Source of the DNA: JBGQAS01 sp964498605
GTDB lineage: Bacteria; Chloroflexota; Anaerolineae; Anaerolineales; Anaerolineaceae
Assembly: GCA_964498605.1 (NCBI GenBank)
Contig: CAZCHK010000003.1
Coordinates: forward strand, 1 to 64,000
DNA length: 64,000 nt
Reading direction: 5' to 3'
A program made the position numbers and the translations under genes. The notes under the pieces were generated by a model. It saw nothing but the letters and a program-made list of their open reading frames with translations. It searched no databases and was not told the DNA's origin. Positions 8,221-16,894 of the stretch are shown one piece after another. Every line of letters begins with the position of its first letter. Positions within the stretch are counted from its first letter, which is position 1.

Positions 8221-8234
8221 TCTCTTTATTTTTT
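8209..8234 (+). terminator. Terminator after murJ-nitroreductase
   Basis: AAAGAGA (8210-8216) pairs with TCTCTTT (8221-8227) around CTAA, which contains part of the stop codon, followed by ATTTTTT. Confidence 0.7.
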
Positions 8235-8275
8235 CCCAGTTTTATTAATTTTTACAAACTCCCAAATCTAACCAC

Positions 8276-9247
8276 CTAATCGGCTGGTCTTAATGCGTCG
8301 ATCACTGCAATGTCCACCCACCAAATATCACCATTCAGCGAAAAGAATAGATATTTACCATCCGGAGATATATATGCCCCTCCTGCCAGGGGATCAAAAC
8401 CATGGTCAACCAGGTCAATCGCCTCTCCCCAGGTGCTATCTGGCTGCCTGAAACTGATGAACAAGTGATTCCCGCTCTCAACGTCAAAAAGTATGTAGCT
8501 GCCGTCAGGTGCGATGCAGGGATGCGCCTGGGATCCCATGTGAGCCTGGATCTCCAGCCTTTCCATGGAGGCAAAAACCCCCTCTTCTGTTGTGACCTGC
8601 ACCAGGTAGGTTTTTCCCGTCCTATTCCTGGTTGACATATCAGTGGTGTATAACTCGCCATCCAGGCTTGAACTTATGAACATGCCTTGCCCGGCGTATT
8701 CTTGTTCAGACCAGCCGTTCACTGTCCTTTTGGAAACAAAATATGCAGGGAATTTTGGTTTGCCTTCTGGAACAGGATGTTCCCACATGAAATACAGCCA
8801 TTGATCATCCAGTGTCACATGAGGTTCCCCAGCCCCGTACCCCGCTGTGATCGCCACCTGCTCGGGAGCTGTCCAGATCCCATCAACGATCCTGCTGGAA
8901 AAAAGTGTGTTCTCCATATCATCCGAAAAGCGGTAAAAATAATACTCGCTGCCGTCAGCAGAAAAGGTCCCCGAAAATTCGTGTGCATCTTCAGAGGAAA
9001 CGATGCCAGGAGCAAAGATCCTGGGCTCCGTTCCGGGAGGATCCTGCCCGAGATATGCTCCGCTCAATGAGATTGTTGCTGTTGGTAACAATGTCATCTC
9101 CTCAACCGGGGGAGCCTCAGTCTCATCCATTTGAGGATCGATGGAGGTCGCTTGTGTTGTTGATCCGGGTGAAGCCGGGGGAAAGCTGGACTCACAACCT
9201 GAAAGCAAACAAGTAATGAAAATGAATAAGATCATCTTCTTGAGCAT
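8276..9247 (-). CDS. Secreted lipoprotein with PD40-like beta-propeller repeats
   Basis: 323 residues. The signal peptide ends in LLSGC, giving a lipid-anchored Cys near 18, followed by a Ser/Thr/Pro-rich linker. The body has repeated strands of the WD40-like/TolB PD40 type: FSGTFSADGSEYYFYRF, EPHVTLDDQWLYFMW, HPCIAPDGSYILFD and GAYISPDGKYLFFS. Such propellers bind proteins or glycans outside the cell; the partner is not evident. A GAGGACC sequence lies upstream of the start. It is transcribed in the same direction as the FGE-like lipoprotein gene, 160 bp behind it. Confidence 0.8.
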   Translation of the reverse strand: MLKKMILFIFITCLLSGCESSFPPASPGSTTQATSIDPQMDETEAPPVEEMTLLPTATISLSGAYLGQDPPGTEPRIFAPGIVSSEDAHEFSGTFSADGSEYYFYRFSDDMENTLFSSRIVDGIWTAPEQVAITAGYGAGEPHVTLDDQWLYFMWEHPVPEGKPKFPAYFVSKRTVNGWSEQEYAGQGMFISSSLDGELYTTDMSTRNRTGKTYLVQVTTEEGVFASMERLEIQAHMGSQAHPCIAPDGSYILFDVESGNHLFISFRQPDSTWGEAIDLVDHGFDPLAGGAYISPDGKYLFFSLNGDIWWVDIAVIDALRPAD

Positions 9248-9407
9248 TATGGGTATCGGTCCTCGGTTCGCTCTTTATGGAATAATTCTTATTATTTTTG
9301 ATTAAGCACAGGTTAAATTATCCATGGTTCTTTTTTGCAGTCTTCTCCATTTTTAAAGACACCCGACCAGGGATCCATAAAATTTATTAAATTTTTCCTC
9401 CGCCTGA

Positions 9408-10391
9408 TTAAGGCACCGAAGAGGCACACCTGAATCCGTAAAGGATGTCGTAATTCTGCGGTCTGTGAACTGTGAATACGGATAAGGCAACATCTGCATC
9501 CCAATCAAACCAGGAACTTCCGCGCATGATGCGATATTCGCCTGTGTCTGCTCCCTGTGGATTATTCGGATCATCCAGTATGTAATAATCATCAGCGTAC
9601 CAGTCCAACACCCACTCGGAAACATTGCCAGCCATATCCAGTGCGCCGTAAGGGCTGGCTCCTTCCGGGTAGCTGCCCACCGCCGTTGTGTCTCCCGTAT
9701 GGTTGTAATTGAGCAGCGTGTTGTAAGGACTTTCATTTCCCCATGGATAGATCCGTCCATCCGTTCCGCGCGCGGCAGCTTCCCATTCTGAAGAAGTAGG
9801 AAGCCTGGCGCCAACCCAGTCGCAATACCTCTCCGCGTCCAGCCAGTTGACATTGACCACCGGATGATCTAGATACTCCGGTTTGATCGAGGCAGACCAC
9901 CCACTGTCCAATTTCGCCATGTCGCAGTTCCCCAGCGTCACACATCGCACGGCCTGTCCGTTGGTCAGTTCACAGATCCCTGCCTCCACGCATTTGGCAA
10001 ATTGCGCGTAAGTGACCTCCGTCTGATCGATCCAGAAAGGATCCAGTTTTACCGTGCGCACTGTATCGATCGTGAATTCACCTGGGCTGCAGCTATAAAA
10101 AAATTTTTCGCAGTTGGCGTACTGGTCGGCTGTATTCATTCCGAGCGTGAACTCGCCTCCCGGAACGTACACCATCACCATCCCATCCTTTTCTCGGGTT
10201 ATCTCGTCTCCCGGGGCCAGCGTTGCCGTTGGGGTCGGTTCAGGCGTGTTTGTCGGTGCGGGTGTCTGGGTGATGGTTGGCTCAGGGCTGGCAGTCATGG
10301 TTGGAGTCGGTGCCGCCGCGGGTGCGAAACTGCAAGCGCTGATTGCACACAGTGTCACTATAAAAAGCGTAAAGATAAGAAAGGTCCTCAT
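9408..10391 (-). CDS. FGE-sulfatase (SUMF1)-fold lipoprotein
   Basis: 327 residues. Lipobox ISAC near residue 20, then a long Thr/Pro/Ala linker. The FGE-sulfatase domain runs from about 70 (MVMVYVPGGEFTLGMN) through VNWLDAERYCDWVGARLPT, WEAAARGTDGRIYPWGNE, DMAGNVSEWVLDWY and RIMRGSSWF to GFRCASS at the C-terminus. True formylglycine-generating enzymes need a Cys pair near the C-terminus; only the Cys of GFRC is present there, so oxidase activity on sulfatases is unlikely. Extracellular binding or structural use of the fold is the better guess. GGGAGGG lies upstream of the ATG. Confidence 0.88.
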   Translation of the reverse strand: MRTFLIFTLFIVTLCAISACSFAPAAAPTPTMTASPEPTITQTPAPTNTPEPTPTATLAPGDEITREKDGMVMVYVPGGEFTLGMNTADQYANCEKFFYSCSPGEFTIDTVRTVKLDPFWIDQTEVTYAQFAKCVEAGICELTNGQAVRCVTLGNCDMAKLDSGWSASIKPEYLDHPVVNVNWLDAERYCDWVGARLPTSSEWEAAARGTDGRIYPWGNESPYNTLLNYNHTGDTTAVGSYPEGASPYGALDMAGNVSEWVLDWYADDYYILDDPNNPQGADTGEYRIMRGSSWFDWDADVALSVFTVHRPQNYDILYGFRCASSVP

Positions 10392-10633
10392 TTCCTTAAT
10401 CCCTCCCGGCGATCCAATTCATTATAGCAAATGGATTTTCTTTTACAACATATCGCTTTGATTTCTCGTTCATCGAAAAACACGCGCTCTTGCTTCCGGC
10501 AGCGGCTCACCGGGCTTCACCGGATCATGGGGCATGCGTTTTGGGAAAGTGTGCCGTTTGTAGACAAGGTGTGTTGTTTCAAGATCCGCTACTATTCTTT
10601 TTCCTCGTTTTTGATTCTAAAAAGGGGGCCATC
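10392..10633. other. Intergenic region without recognisable gene
   Basis: Upstream region of the lipoprotein gene. No open frame here has a plausible start or family pattern. The stretch is more AT-rich than the neighbouring genes. The only strong structure in the gap is the inverted repeat that follows at 10634-10690. Confidence 0.6.
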
Positions 10634-10690
10634 ATGCTGAAACGGCTTGCACCGCAAGCTGGCGCATCGTTTCGAGACGAGTTTCAGCAT
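10634..10690. repeat. Cloverleaf-like inverted repeat (three-way junction)
   Basis: An outer perfect 10-bp stem joins ATGCTGAAAC (10634-10643) to GTTTCAGCAT (10681-10690). Inside are two further hairpins: GCTTGC-ACC-GCAAGC (10645-10659) and TCGT-TTCGAG-ACGA (10667-10680), the latter extendable through a G-T pair. Together they make a compact three-way junction of 57 nt. It is not a tRNA: there is no T-loop and no anticodon arm. There is no T-run after it. It lies about 90 bp before the likely dnaE promoter. Confidence 0.65.
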
Positions 10691-10762
10691 CTACACTTCC
10701 TTCGCTCATACACCTAACCTTAAAGTTTCCCGTTATCCACAATTCTTTAAGCCGTTTTGCTT

Positions 10763-10787
10763 GAACGCAGCCCCGTCATGGTATAAA
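10763..10787 (+). promoter_or_regulatory. Possible dnaE promoter
   Basis: TTGAAC and TATAAA are about 15 nt apart just upstream of dnaE. The predicted transcript start near 10795 leaves only a short leader before ATG 10807, or about 60 nt before ATG 10855. Confidence 0.4.
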
Positions 10788-10854
10788 ATGAACTAGGCTG
10801 CTCCTCATGCCAGTTATGGGGGACAAAGCTGCTGCAAGAACCATATTTGCCAAC

Positions 10855-13800
10855 ATGACCTTCGCTCATCTTCACCTCCACACCGAATACTCCCTTCTGG
10901 ATGGTTTTGCCAACATCAGGAAGCTTATGGAGCGCGTCGAGGAAATGGGCATGCCCGCTGTCGCCATCACCGACCACGGCACCATGTACGGCGTCATCGA
11001 GTTCTACAATCGCGCCAAAGAGCGCGGCATCAAGCCCATCATCGGCCTGGAAGCCTACCTCTCTCCCCGCGGCATGCGCGACATGGATCCCCAGTTTGAC
11101 CGCACCGCCCATCACCTGCTCCTGCTGGCGGAGAACGACACCGGTTACCGCAATCTCCTGCAGATCGCCAGCGCAGCCCAGCTGGAGGGGTTTTATTACC
11201 ACCCCCGCATCGACCACGAATACCTCGCCTCCCACGCGGAGGGGCTCATCTGCACTTCCGGCTGCATGGCCAGCGAGATCCCGCGCACGCTTACCGAGCA
11301 CGGCGCCAAAGCCGTCCGCGCCAAGCTGGATTGGTACTACCAGGTATTTGGCAAAGACAACTTCTTCCTCGAACTGCAGCGCCACGACATCCCCGAGCTG
11401 GAGCAGATCAACCGCACGCTTGTCGAGCTCGGTCCGCACTACCAGGCGCGCTACGTGGCCACCAACGACACGCACTACATCGATCCCGAGGACGCCCGCT
11501 ACCAGGACATCATGCTGGCCATCCAGACCGGCTCGCTGCTTTCCGATCCCAAGCGCATGCGCATGGCGGGCAACACGTACTACCTGCGCTCCCCGCGCGA
11601 AATGCAGAGCCTCTTCTCTGAGGTACCCGAATCGATTTCCAACACCCTGCTCATCGCTGAGCGCTGCATTGTCGATCTGGATCGCAAGGGCTATCACATG
11701 CCCGATTTTCCCGTGCCGGAAGGCTGCGACGCGCAGACCTACCTGCGCAGTTTGTGCGAGGAAGGCTTGCGCAAACGCTACGGCGCATTGGATGACGATG
11801 AAACTGCCCACGAAAGACTGGATTACGAGCTCAATATCATCCACGACATGGGTTTCGACTCCTACTTCCTCATCGTGTGGGACCTGTGCTGCCACGCCCG
11901 GCAGAAAGGCATCTGGTATGCCACCCGCGGCTCCGGCAACGGCTCCATTGTGGCGTACACGCTGGAAATCTCCCAGGTGGACCCAATCGCCCAGGGCCTC
12001 CTCTTTGAGCGATTTCTCAACAGCGGCCGCAAGGAAATGCCCGATATCGACCTGGACTTCCAGGATGACCGCCGCGCCGAAATGATGGCCTACTGCGCGC
12101 AGCGCTACGGCGACGACCGCGTGGCGCAGATCATCACTTTCGGCACGCTGGGGGCTAAGGCTGCTATCCGTGACGTTGGACGGGTCAAGGACATTCCCCT
12201 TGCCGAGGTGGACCGCATCGCCAAGCTGGTGCCGTTCATGGCGCAGGGCAAAGCCTCCGCCCTGCCTGAGATCATGGAAGAAGTGCCCGAGTTCCGCCAG
12301 GCGGTCGAAGCCGCGGATTATCTTAAGGATCTTGTGGAGAATTCCATCCATGTCGAGGGGGTGCTGCGCAACGCCGGAACGCACGCGGCAGGCGTGGTCA
12401 TCACCGACAAGCCCATCACTGAATACGCTCCGCTGAACCGCCCCACCTCCGGCTCCCAGGAGACCCCCATCAAGTCGGTCGTGCAGTTTGAGATGTCCAT
12501 CATCTCCCACCTGGGGCTGCTGAAAGTGGATTTCCTCGGTCTGGACACGCTCACCATCATCGCTCGTGGGTGCGAATTGATCAAGGCGCGCCACGGCAAG
12601 GAATACGATCTGAGCAGCATTCCCATCAATGACCCGGCAACCTTCGAATTTATTGGTAAAGGGCATACCCAGGGATTGTTCCAGCTGGAAGGCTCGGGGA
12701 TGACCCGCTACATCACGCAGATGAAACCCAGAACGCTGGCGAACATCATCGCCATGGTGGCGCTATACCGCCCGGGACCCATGCAGTTCATCCCCCAGTA
12801 CATCAACTGCATGCACGGCGTCGAAAAAGTCACCTATCAGCATCCCAAGCTGGAAGCCGTTTTCGGTGAAACCTACGGGGTGGGCATCTACCAGGAGCAG
12901 ATCATGTCGGCAGCCATGCTGCTGGCGGGTTACTCCCCCACCGACGCGGACGATCTGCGTTCTGCCATATCAAAAAAGAAACAAGAAGCCGTGGAGAAGC
13001 ACCACGCGCTGTTCATTGAAGGCTGCGTCAAGAACGGCATTTCCAAGGAGAAAGCCGCCAGGATCTTCAAGGACTGGGAAGGTTTTGCGCGCTACGGCTT
13101 CAATAAAAGCCACGCCGCGGCATACGGCGTGCTGGCCGTGCAAACCGCCTTCCTCAAGTGCCACTACCCGGTCGAGTACATGACCGCGCTTCTTTCGGCA
13201 AGAAAAACGGACAACGACCGCACAGCCGTTTACGTGGCGGACTGCCGCAGCATGGGCATCGAGGTCCTGCCGCCGGACGTCAACCACAGCGATTGGGACT
13301 TCACCATCGAGGATCACGCCGGAGGAACCTCTGCCATTCGCTTTGGGTTGGGGGCGATCAAGAACGTGGGCAACGCCCCCGTGGATGTGATCATCAAGGC
13401 GCGCCAGGAGGGCGGCGCGTTCAAGAACCTGGCGGATTTCATCAACCGGGTGGATCAGCGCCAGATCGGCAAGCGCGCACTGGAATTTCTCATCAAGGTA
13501 GGCGCACTGGACAGCATGGCGCCGCGCGAAGCCCTGCTTGAAGCCATGGACACCATTGTCAATGTCAGCAGCAACACCTTCAGGCAGAAAGAATGTGGTC
13601 AGCTCAGTTTCTTTGGCGGCGTCGAGGACACCATGGATCAGGTGCGCCTGATCGCTGTTCCCTTCCCTGACAAGAACATGTACCTGGAATGGGAGCGTGA
13701 GCTGCTGGGTCTGTACGTCAGCGATCATCCCCTCAAGCCGTACGCCGGAGCGCTCAAGAAGTGCTCCACCTGCAGCAGCGCAGAACTGCAGGATCTCAAG

Positions 13801-14607
13801 CCGCATGCCAAAGTCAAGCTGGCCGGAATGATCAGCGCGTTTCGCGCCACGCGCACGAAAAAAGGCGACCCCATGGCGTTCGTCACCCTGGAGGATCTGA
13901 CCGGCAAGACCGAGCTGATCCTGTTCCCGCGTGTTTGGGAGGAGGTTCACCTGGTCATCCGCAGCGGCGCGGTCATCTGCGCGGAGGGTTCGCTGGGAGA
14001 CAAGGAAGGCGATCCCAAGGTGCTGGTGGACAGGATCAGCGAGCTGCAGCTCGAGATCGACGCTGCTCAATCCTCGACCGGAGTGGAGAGACACGCGCCA
14101 GAAAGCGATCCACCCGCGATCGGGCAGGAATCCCTGGACGAACCGCTCGACATGCGCGCAGATACGCTGCCAGGGGACATTCCGTGGGATGAGGACACTC
14201 CTTCGGCTTACCAGCCACCAGCCACCCATCAAGCCGCAGCGGTTGTGGCTGAAGCACCCGTTTTGGTGCTGGAAGCCCCCGCTGTTGTACCCCAGCCCTG
14301 TGCCCCGCCGGTCACGTACATCCTCCCGTCTTCCCAGGACAAGCCCAGGCGCCTCTGCCGGATGTTGACCATCGTCGTCCGTTCAACAGGTGACAAGGAG
14401 CGTGATGTGCGCCGCCTGAACCGCCTGCTGGGCATGCTCAGCTCCTGCCCGGGAGAAGATCGCATGGCGCTGCACATCCACGAGGATGGTCAGGAGTACC
14501 TGCTGGAGTTTCCGAACATCAGCATCCGCGTCTGCGACGACCTGCTCAACCGCATCGGCGGGATCATCGGCAGCGATGAATACCGCGTCGAAAGTGTTGA
14601 TCTGTAA
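10855..14607 (+). CDS. dnaE: DNA polymerase III alpha subunit
   Basis: 1250 residues from this start, usual size for DnaE. The replicative polymerase. N-terminal PHP domain with HLHLHTEYSLLDG at 5-17; palm with MPDIDLDF at about 395-402 (catalytic Asp residues); GTHAAGVVI and the helix-hairpin-helix region; OB-fold at about 987-1030 (KVKLAGMISAFRATRTKKG); and a C-terminal region after a Pro/Ala-rich linker (about 1100-1160). ATG 10855 is chosen because family members begin a few residues before the PHP motif; ATG 10807 or 10816 would add 16 or 13 residues and cannot be excluded. No Shine-Dalgarno sequence precedes any of them. Confidence 0.95.
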   Translation: MTFAHLHLHTEYSLLDGFANIRKLMERVEEMGMPAVAITDHGTMYGVIEFYNRAKERGIKPIIGLEAYLSPRGMRDMDPQFDRTAHHLLLLAENDTGYRNLLQIASAAQLEGFYYHPRIDHEYLASHAEGLICTSGCMASEIPRTLTEHGAKAVRAKLDWYYQVFGKDNFFLELQRHDIPELEQINRTLVELGPHYQARYVATNDTHYIDPEDARYQDIMLAIQTGSLLSDPKRMRMAGNTYYLRSPREMQSLFSEVPESISNTLLIAERCIVDLDRKGYHMPDFPVPEGCDAQTYLRSLCEEGLRKRYGALDDDETAHERLDYELNIIHDMGFDSYFLIVWDLCCHARQKGIWYATRGSGNGSIVAYTLEISQVDPIAQGLLFERFLNSGRKEMPDIDLDFQDDRRAEMMAYCAQRYGDDRVAQIITFGTLGAKAAIRDVGRVKDIPLAEVDRIAKLVPFMAQGKASALPEIMEEVPEFRQAVEAADYLKDLVENSIHVEGVLRNAGTHAAGVVITDKPITEYAPLNRPTSGSQETPIKSVVQFEMSIISHLGLLKVDFLGLDTLTIIARGCELIKARHGKEYDLSSIPINDPATFEFIGKGHTQGLFQLEGSGMTRYITQMKPRTLANIIAMVALYRPGPMQFIPQYINCMHGVEKVTYQHPKLEAVFGETYGVGIYQEQIMSAAMLLAGYSPTDADDLRSAISKKKQEAVEKHHALFIEGCVKNGISKEKAARIFKDWEGFARYGFNKSHAAAYGVLAVQTAFLKCHYPVEYMTALLSARKTDNDRTAVYVADCRSMGIEVLPPDVNHSDWDFTIEDHAGGTSAIRFGLGAIKNVGNAPVDVIIKARQEGGAFKNLADFINRVDQRQIGKRALEFLIKVGALDSMAPREALLEAMDTIVNVSSNTFRQKECGQLSFFGGVEDTMDQVRLIAVPFPDKNMYLEWERELLGLYVSDHPLKPYAGALKKCSTCSSAELQDLKPHAKVKLAGMISAFRATRTKKGDPMAFVTLEDLTGKTELILFPRVWEEVHLVIRSGAVICAEGSLGDKEGDPKVLVDRISELQLEIDAAQSSTGVERHAPESDPPAIGQESLDEPLDMRADTLPGDIPWDEDTPSAYQPPATHQAAAVVAEAPVLVLEAPAVVPQPCAPPVTYILPSSQDKPRRLCRMLTIVVRSTGDKERDVRRLNRLLGMLSSCPGEDRMALHIHEDGQEYLLEFPNISIRVCDDLLNRIGGIIGSDEYRVESVDL

Positions 14608-14633
14608 CGGTTCGTTTTCCCCTGCATTTTTGA

Positions 14634-14639
14634 TAGAAT
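14634..14639 (+). promoter_or_regulatory. -10-like box TAGAAT before the G5/3D gene
   Basis: TAGAAT ends 9 nt before ATG 14649, so the transcript would have a leader of at most a few nucleotides. Confidence 0.4.
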
Positions 14640-14648
14640 ACTCACACA

Positions 14649-16052
14649 ATGCGTAAATGGCGTAAATATCGCTGGCTGGCTGCCGCTTTGATCTGCCTGT
14701 CAGGAGGTTTTGCTCTCATCCTGCTGGGTCTGCAATCTCAGTTCGTGGTGATCCTGAATGGCGAGGAGAGACCGTACACCGGAATGGCCATCAGTGTTGG
14801 GGCCGCGCTGGATCAGGCCGGGGTGGTCGTGCACGCCGATGACCGCGTGCAGCCCCCTCTGGACGCCTCGCTTCTCCGCGCGAACACGATTGTCATCAGG
14901 CGCGCGGTGCCATTGACAGTGGTCGTCCAGCCAGCTGGCACGCGACTCGCGTTGCACACTGCCGAAACAATCCCGGGCAACCTCCTGCGCAACGCCGGGC
15001 TCCTTCTTTTCCCCCATGACCGCGTCACTGTCAACGGTCTGGAAGTCGAGCCCGACCAGCCGATCAACCTGGCTTCTGGAACGCGGATCGAGCTGCTCCA
15101 GGCACAGCCAGTCAGCATCCTGGTGAACGGTACAACTCGCCTGGTCCACACGAGCGCCTCATCAGTCGGACAGGCGCTGCTGGATGGCGGATACGCTCTC
15201 TCGCCCCAGGACCGCAGCGATCCGCCGATGAATGCCAGCCTGCTGGGTGTCAGCCAGATCCGCTACACGCCCGCTGTGGAACTGGATGTTGAGGTGGGTG
15301 ACCGCGGGATGTTCAAGGTGAAAAGCAGCGCGCCCAGCGTCGGAGAAGCCCTGGCAGGTGCGGGTGTGTCGCTGCAGGGCCTCGATCGCAGCATACCGCC
15401 TGAAGATCAACCGCTGCCCCCTGATGGGCTGATCCAGGTCATCAGAGTGCGCGAGGACCTGGTCTTCCTACAAACTGCTCTTCCATACGGAAACGAGTAC
15501 GTGGAAGATCCCGGCACCGAGCTGGACCAGAGCAGCATTGTCACGCCCGGCCAGTACGGCGTGCAGGTATCGCGGGAGCGCGTGATGTTCGAAGGCGCGC
15601 AGCAGGTCGCGCTGAAGCGTGATGCTGCCTGGGAAGTGTCAACGCCCGTCAATCAGCTGACAGGCTACGGCTCAAAACCCGTCATCCGCAGCATCGATAC
15701 GCCGTACGGCACGCTGGAGTACTGGCGCAAAATGACCGTTTACGTCACATCGTACGCCCCCTGTCCCTACGGGGAAACCCCCTGTTATTTTGGTTCATCC
15801 TCGGGCATGCCCGTTCAGGAAGGCCTGATCGCTACCTACCTGAGCTGGTACAGGGCGATGAAATTCCAGCGCCTGTACGTGCCCGGTTACGGCATCGGCA
15901 CCATCGGCGATGTCGGCAGGCATCCGGACGGCATCCCCTGGATCGACGTGGCATACACCAATGAGACGTATATCCCCTGGGGGCAGTGGGAAACAGTGTA
16001 TTTCCTGGCTCCCATTCCATCCTGGTTCCCAGTGATCCTCCCGGCACCCTGA
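14649..16052 (+). CDS. DUF348/G5-domain wall-associated protein with 3D-like C-terminus
   Basis: 467 residues. One membrane-spanning signal anchor at about 9-29. Then four ubiquitin-like DUF348 repeats, each with the pattern hydrophobic-NG, V-G-(Q/E)AL-x-x-AG, D-(R)-PP (about 33-78, 85-125, 150-195, 205-250), followed by a G5-type segment (about 270-350). The C-terminus (about 365-450) has the barrel pattern of 3D domains: VYVTSY, then VPGYGIGTIGDVG and IDVAY. This is the layout of YabE and resuscitation-promoting factors, which cut or bind peptidoglycan. It probably shares a transcript with rsmA, which starts 2 bp after its stop. Confidence 0.88.
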   Translation: MRKWRKYRWLAAALICLSGGFALILLGLQSQFVVILNGEERPYTGMAISVGAALDQAGVVVHADDRVQPPLDASLLRANTIVIRRAVPLTVVVQPAGTRLALHTAETIPGNLLRNAGLLLFPHDRVTVNGLEVEPDQPINLASGTRIELLQAQPVSILVNGTTRLVHTSASSVGQALLDGGYALSPQDRSDPPMNASLLGVSQIRYTPAVELDVEVGDRGMFKVKSSAPSVGEALAGAGVSLQGLDRSIPPEDQPLPPDGLIQVIRVREDLVFLQTALPYGNEYVEDPGTELDQSSIVTPGQYGVQVSRERVMFEGAQQVALKRDAAWEVSTPVNQLTGYGSKPVIRSIDTPYGTLEYWRKMTVYVTSYAPCPYGETPCYFGSSSGMPVQEGLIATYLSWYRAMKFQRLYVPGYGIGTIGDVGRHPDGIPWIDVAYTNETYIPWGQWETVYFLAPIPSWFPVILPAP

Positions 16053-16054
16053 AC

Positions 16055-16894
16055 ATGGACGTGATCGAGCTTCTGCGCCGCTATCACCTGGACCCCAAAC
16101 AATCGCTGGGCCAAAATTTCCTCGTCGCGAAAAGCGACCTGCAAAAGGTAGTCGCAGCAGCTGAATTGACCCGGCAAGACAGCGTGCTGGAGATCGGTGC
16201 GGGCGTTGGCAATTTGACTCTGCCTCTGTCCAAAGCGTGCGGGACGGTGACCGCCGTGGAGATCGACCAGCGCTTTATACCCATCCTGCAGGAACTGACG
16301 GATTCGCATACCAATGTGCGCGTTGTGCACGGCGACATTCTGAAAATCGAGCCCAGCTTTCTCGGTCTGCCTGACGGTTTCGTGGTGGTCGCCAATATCC
16401 CCTACTTCATCACGTCCGCCATAATCCGCAGGCTGCTTGAAAAAGGCGCCAAGCCTTCGCGCCTGGTGCTGACAACGCAAAAGGAGGTCGCCCAGCGCGT
16501 CTGCGCCAAGCCCGGAGACCTCAGCCTGCTTGCCCTCAGCGTCCAGGTGTACGGCGCTCCGCGTATCGTGGAGACCATCCCTGCCAGCGCGTTCTATCCC
16601 GTCCCGGAAGTGGATTCCGCCATTCTGCGCGTTGACCTGTTCGCGCAACCGGTGATTGATCCATCTGATCTTGGGTTGTTTTTTCAACTTGCCAAAGCGG
16701 GTTTCCATCAAAAGCGCAAGACCCTGCGCAACAGCCTGTCCGCGGGCACATCCCAGGAAAGGTGTGACACGCAACATGTGCTTGAATCAAGCGGGATCGA
16801 TCCCATGCGCCGCGCGGAAACGCTCAGCCTGGAGGAATGGGACACCCTGACACAAAAATGGAGAGACCATTTCGAAAAAACACAGCCTGCTTGA
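16055..16894 (+). CDS. rsmA: 16S rRNA dimethyladenosine transferase RsmA (KsgA)
   Basis: 279 residues. Dimethylates two adjacent adenosines in the 3'-terminal hairpin of 16S rRNA during 30S maturation. N-terminal DPKQSLGQNFL, SAM motif I VLEIGAGVGNLTLPLS, catalytic NIPYFITSAIIRRLL (N-x-P-Y) and FYPVPEVDSAIL are all present. The start at 16055 follows the preceding stop by 2 nt and gives the usual N-terminus; a longer frame would overlap the upstream gene. Its stop abuts the stop of the glycosyltransferase on the other strand with no base between. Confidence 0.95.
   Translation: MDVIELLRRYHLDPKQSLGQNFLVAKSDLQKVVAAAELTRQDSVLEIGAGVGNLTLPLSKACGTVTAVEIDQRFIPILQELTDSHTNVRVVHGDILKIEPSFLGLPDGFVVVANIPYFITSAIIRRLLEKGAKPSRLVLTTQKEVAQRVCAKPGDLSLLALSVQVYGAPRIVETIPASAFYPVPEVDSAILRVDLFAQPVIDPSDLGLFFQLAKAGFHQKRKTLRNSLSAGTSQERCDTQHVLESSGIDPMRRAETLSLEEWDTLTQKWRDHFEKTQPA

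Noticed and set aside
9281..9296. AT-only inverted repeat AATAAT-TCTT-ATTATT as a terminator
   Set aside because: The stem is only six A-T pairs without GC and has no T-run on the relevant strand; too weak to call.
10634..10690. tRNA or CRISPR repeat explanation for the cloverleaf-like element
   Set aside because: There is no T-loop, anticodon arm or acceptor tail, and only one copy exists in the window, so neither fits.
10747..12666. Long open frame on the minus strand opposite dnaE (639 codons)
   Set aside because: It lies wholly within a certain gene on the other strand, is His/Gln/Val-rich in the manner of antisense frames of GC-rich DNA, and shows no family motif.
12970..14232. Open frame of 420 codons opposite the 3' half of dnaE
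   Set aside because: Same antisense composition effect; overlaps conserved polymerase sequence throughout.
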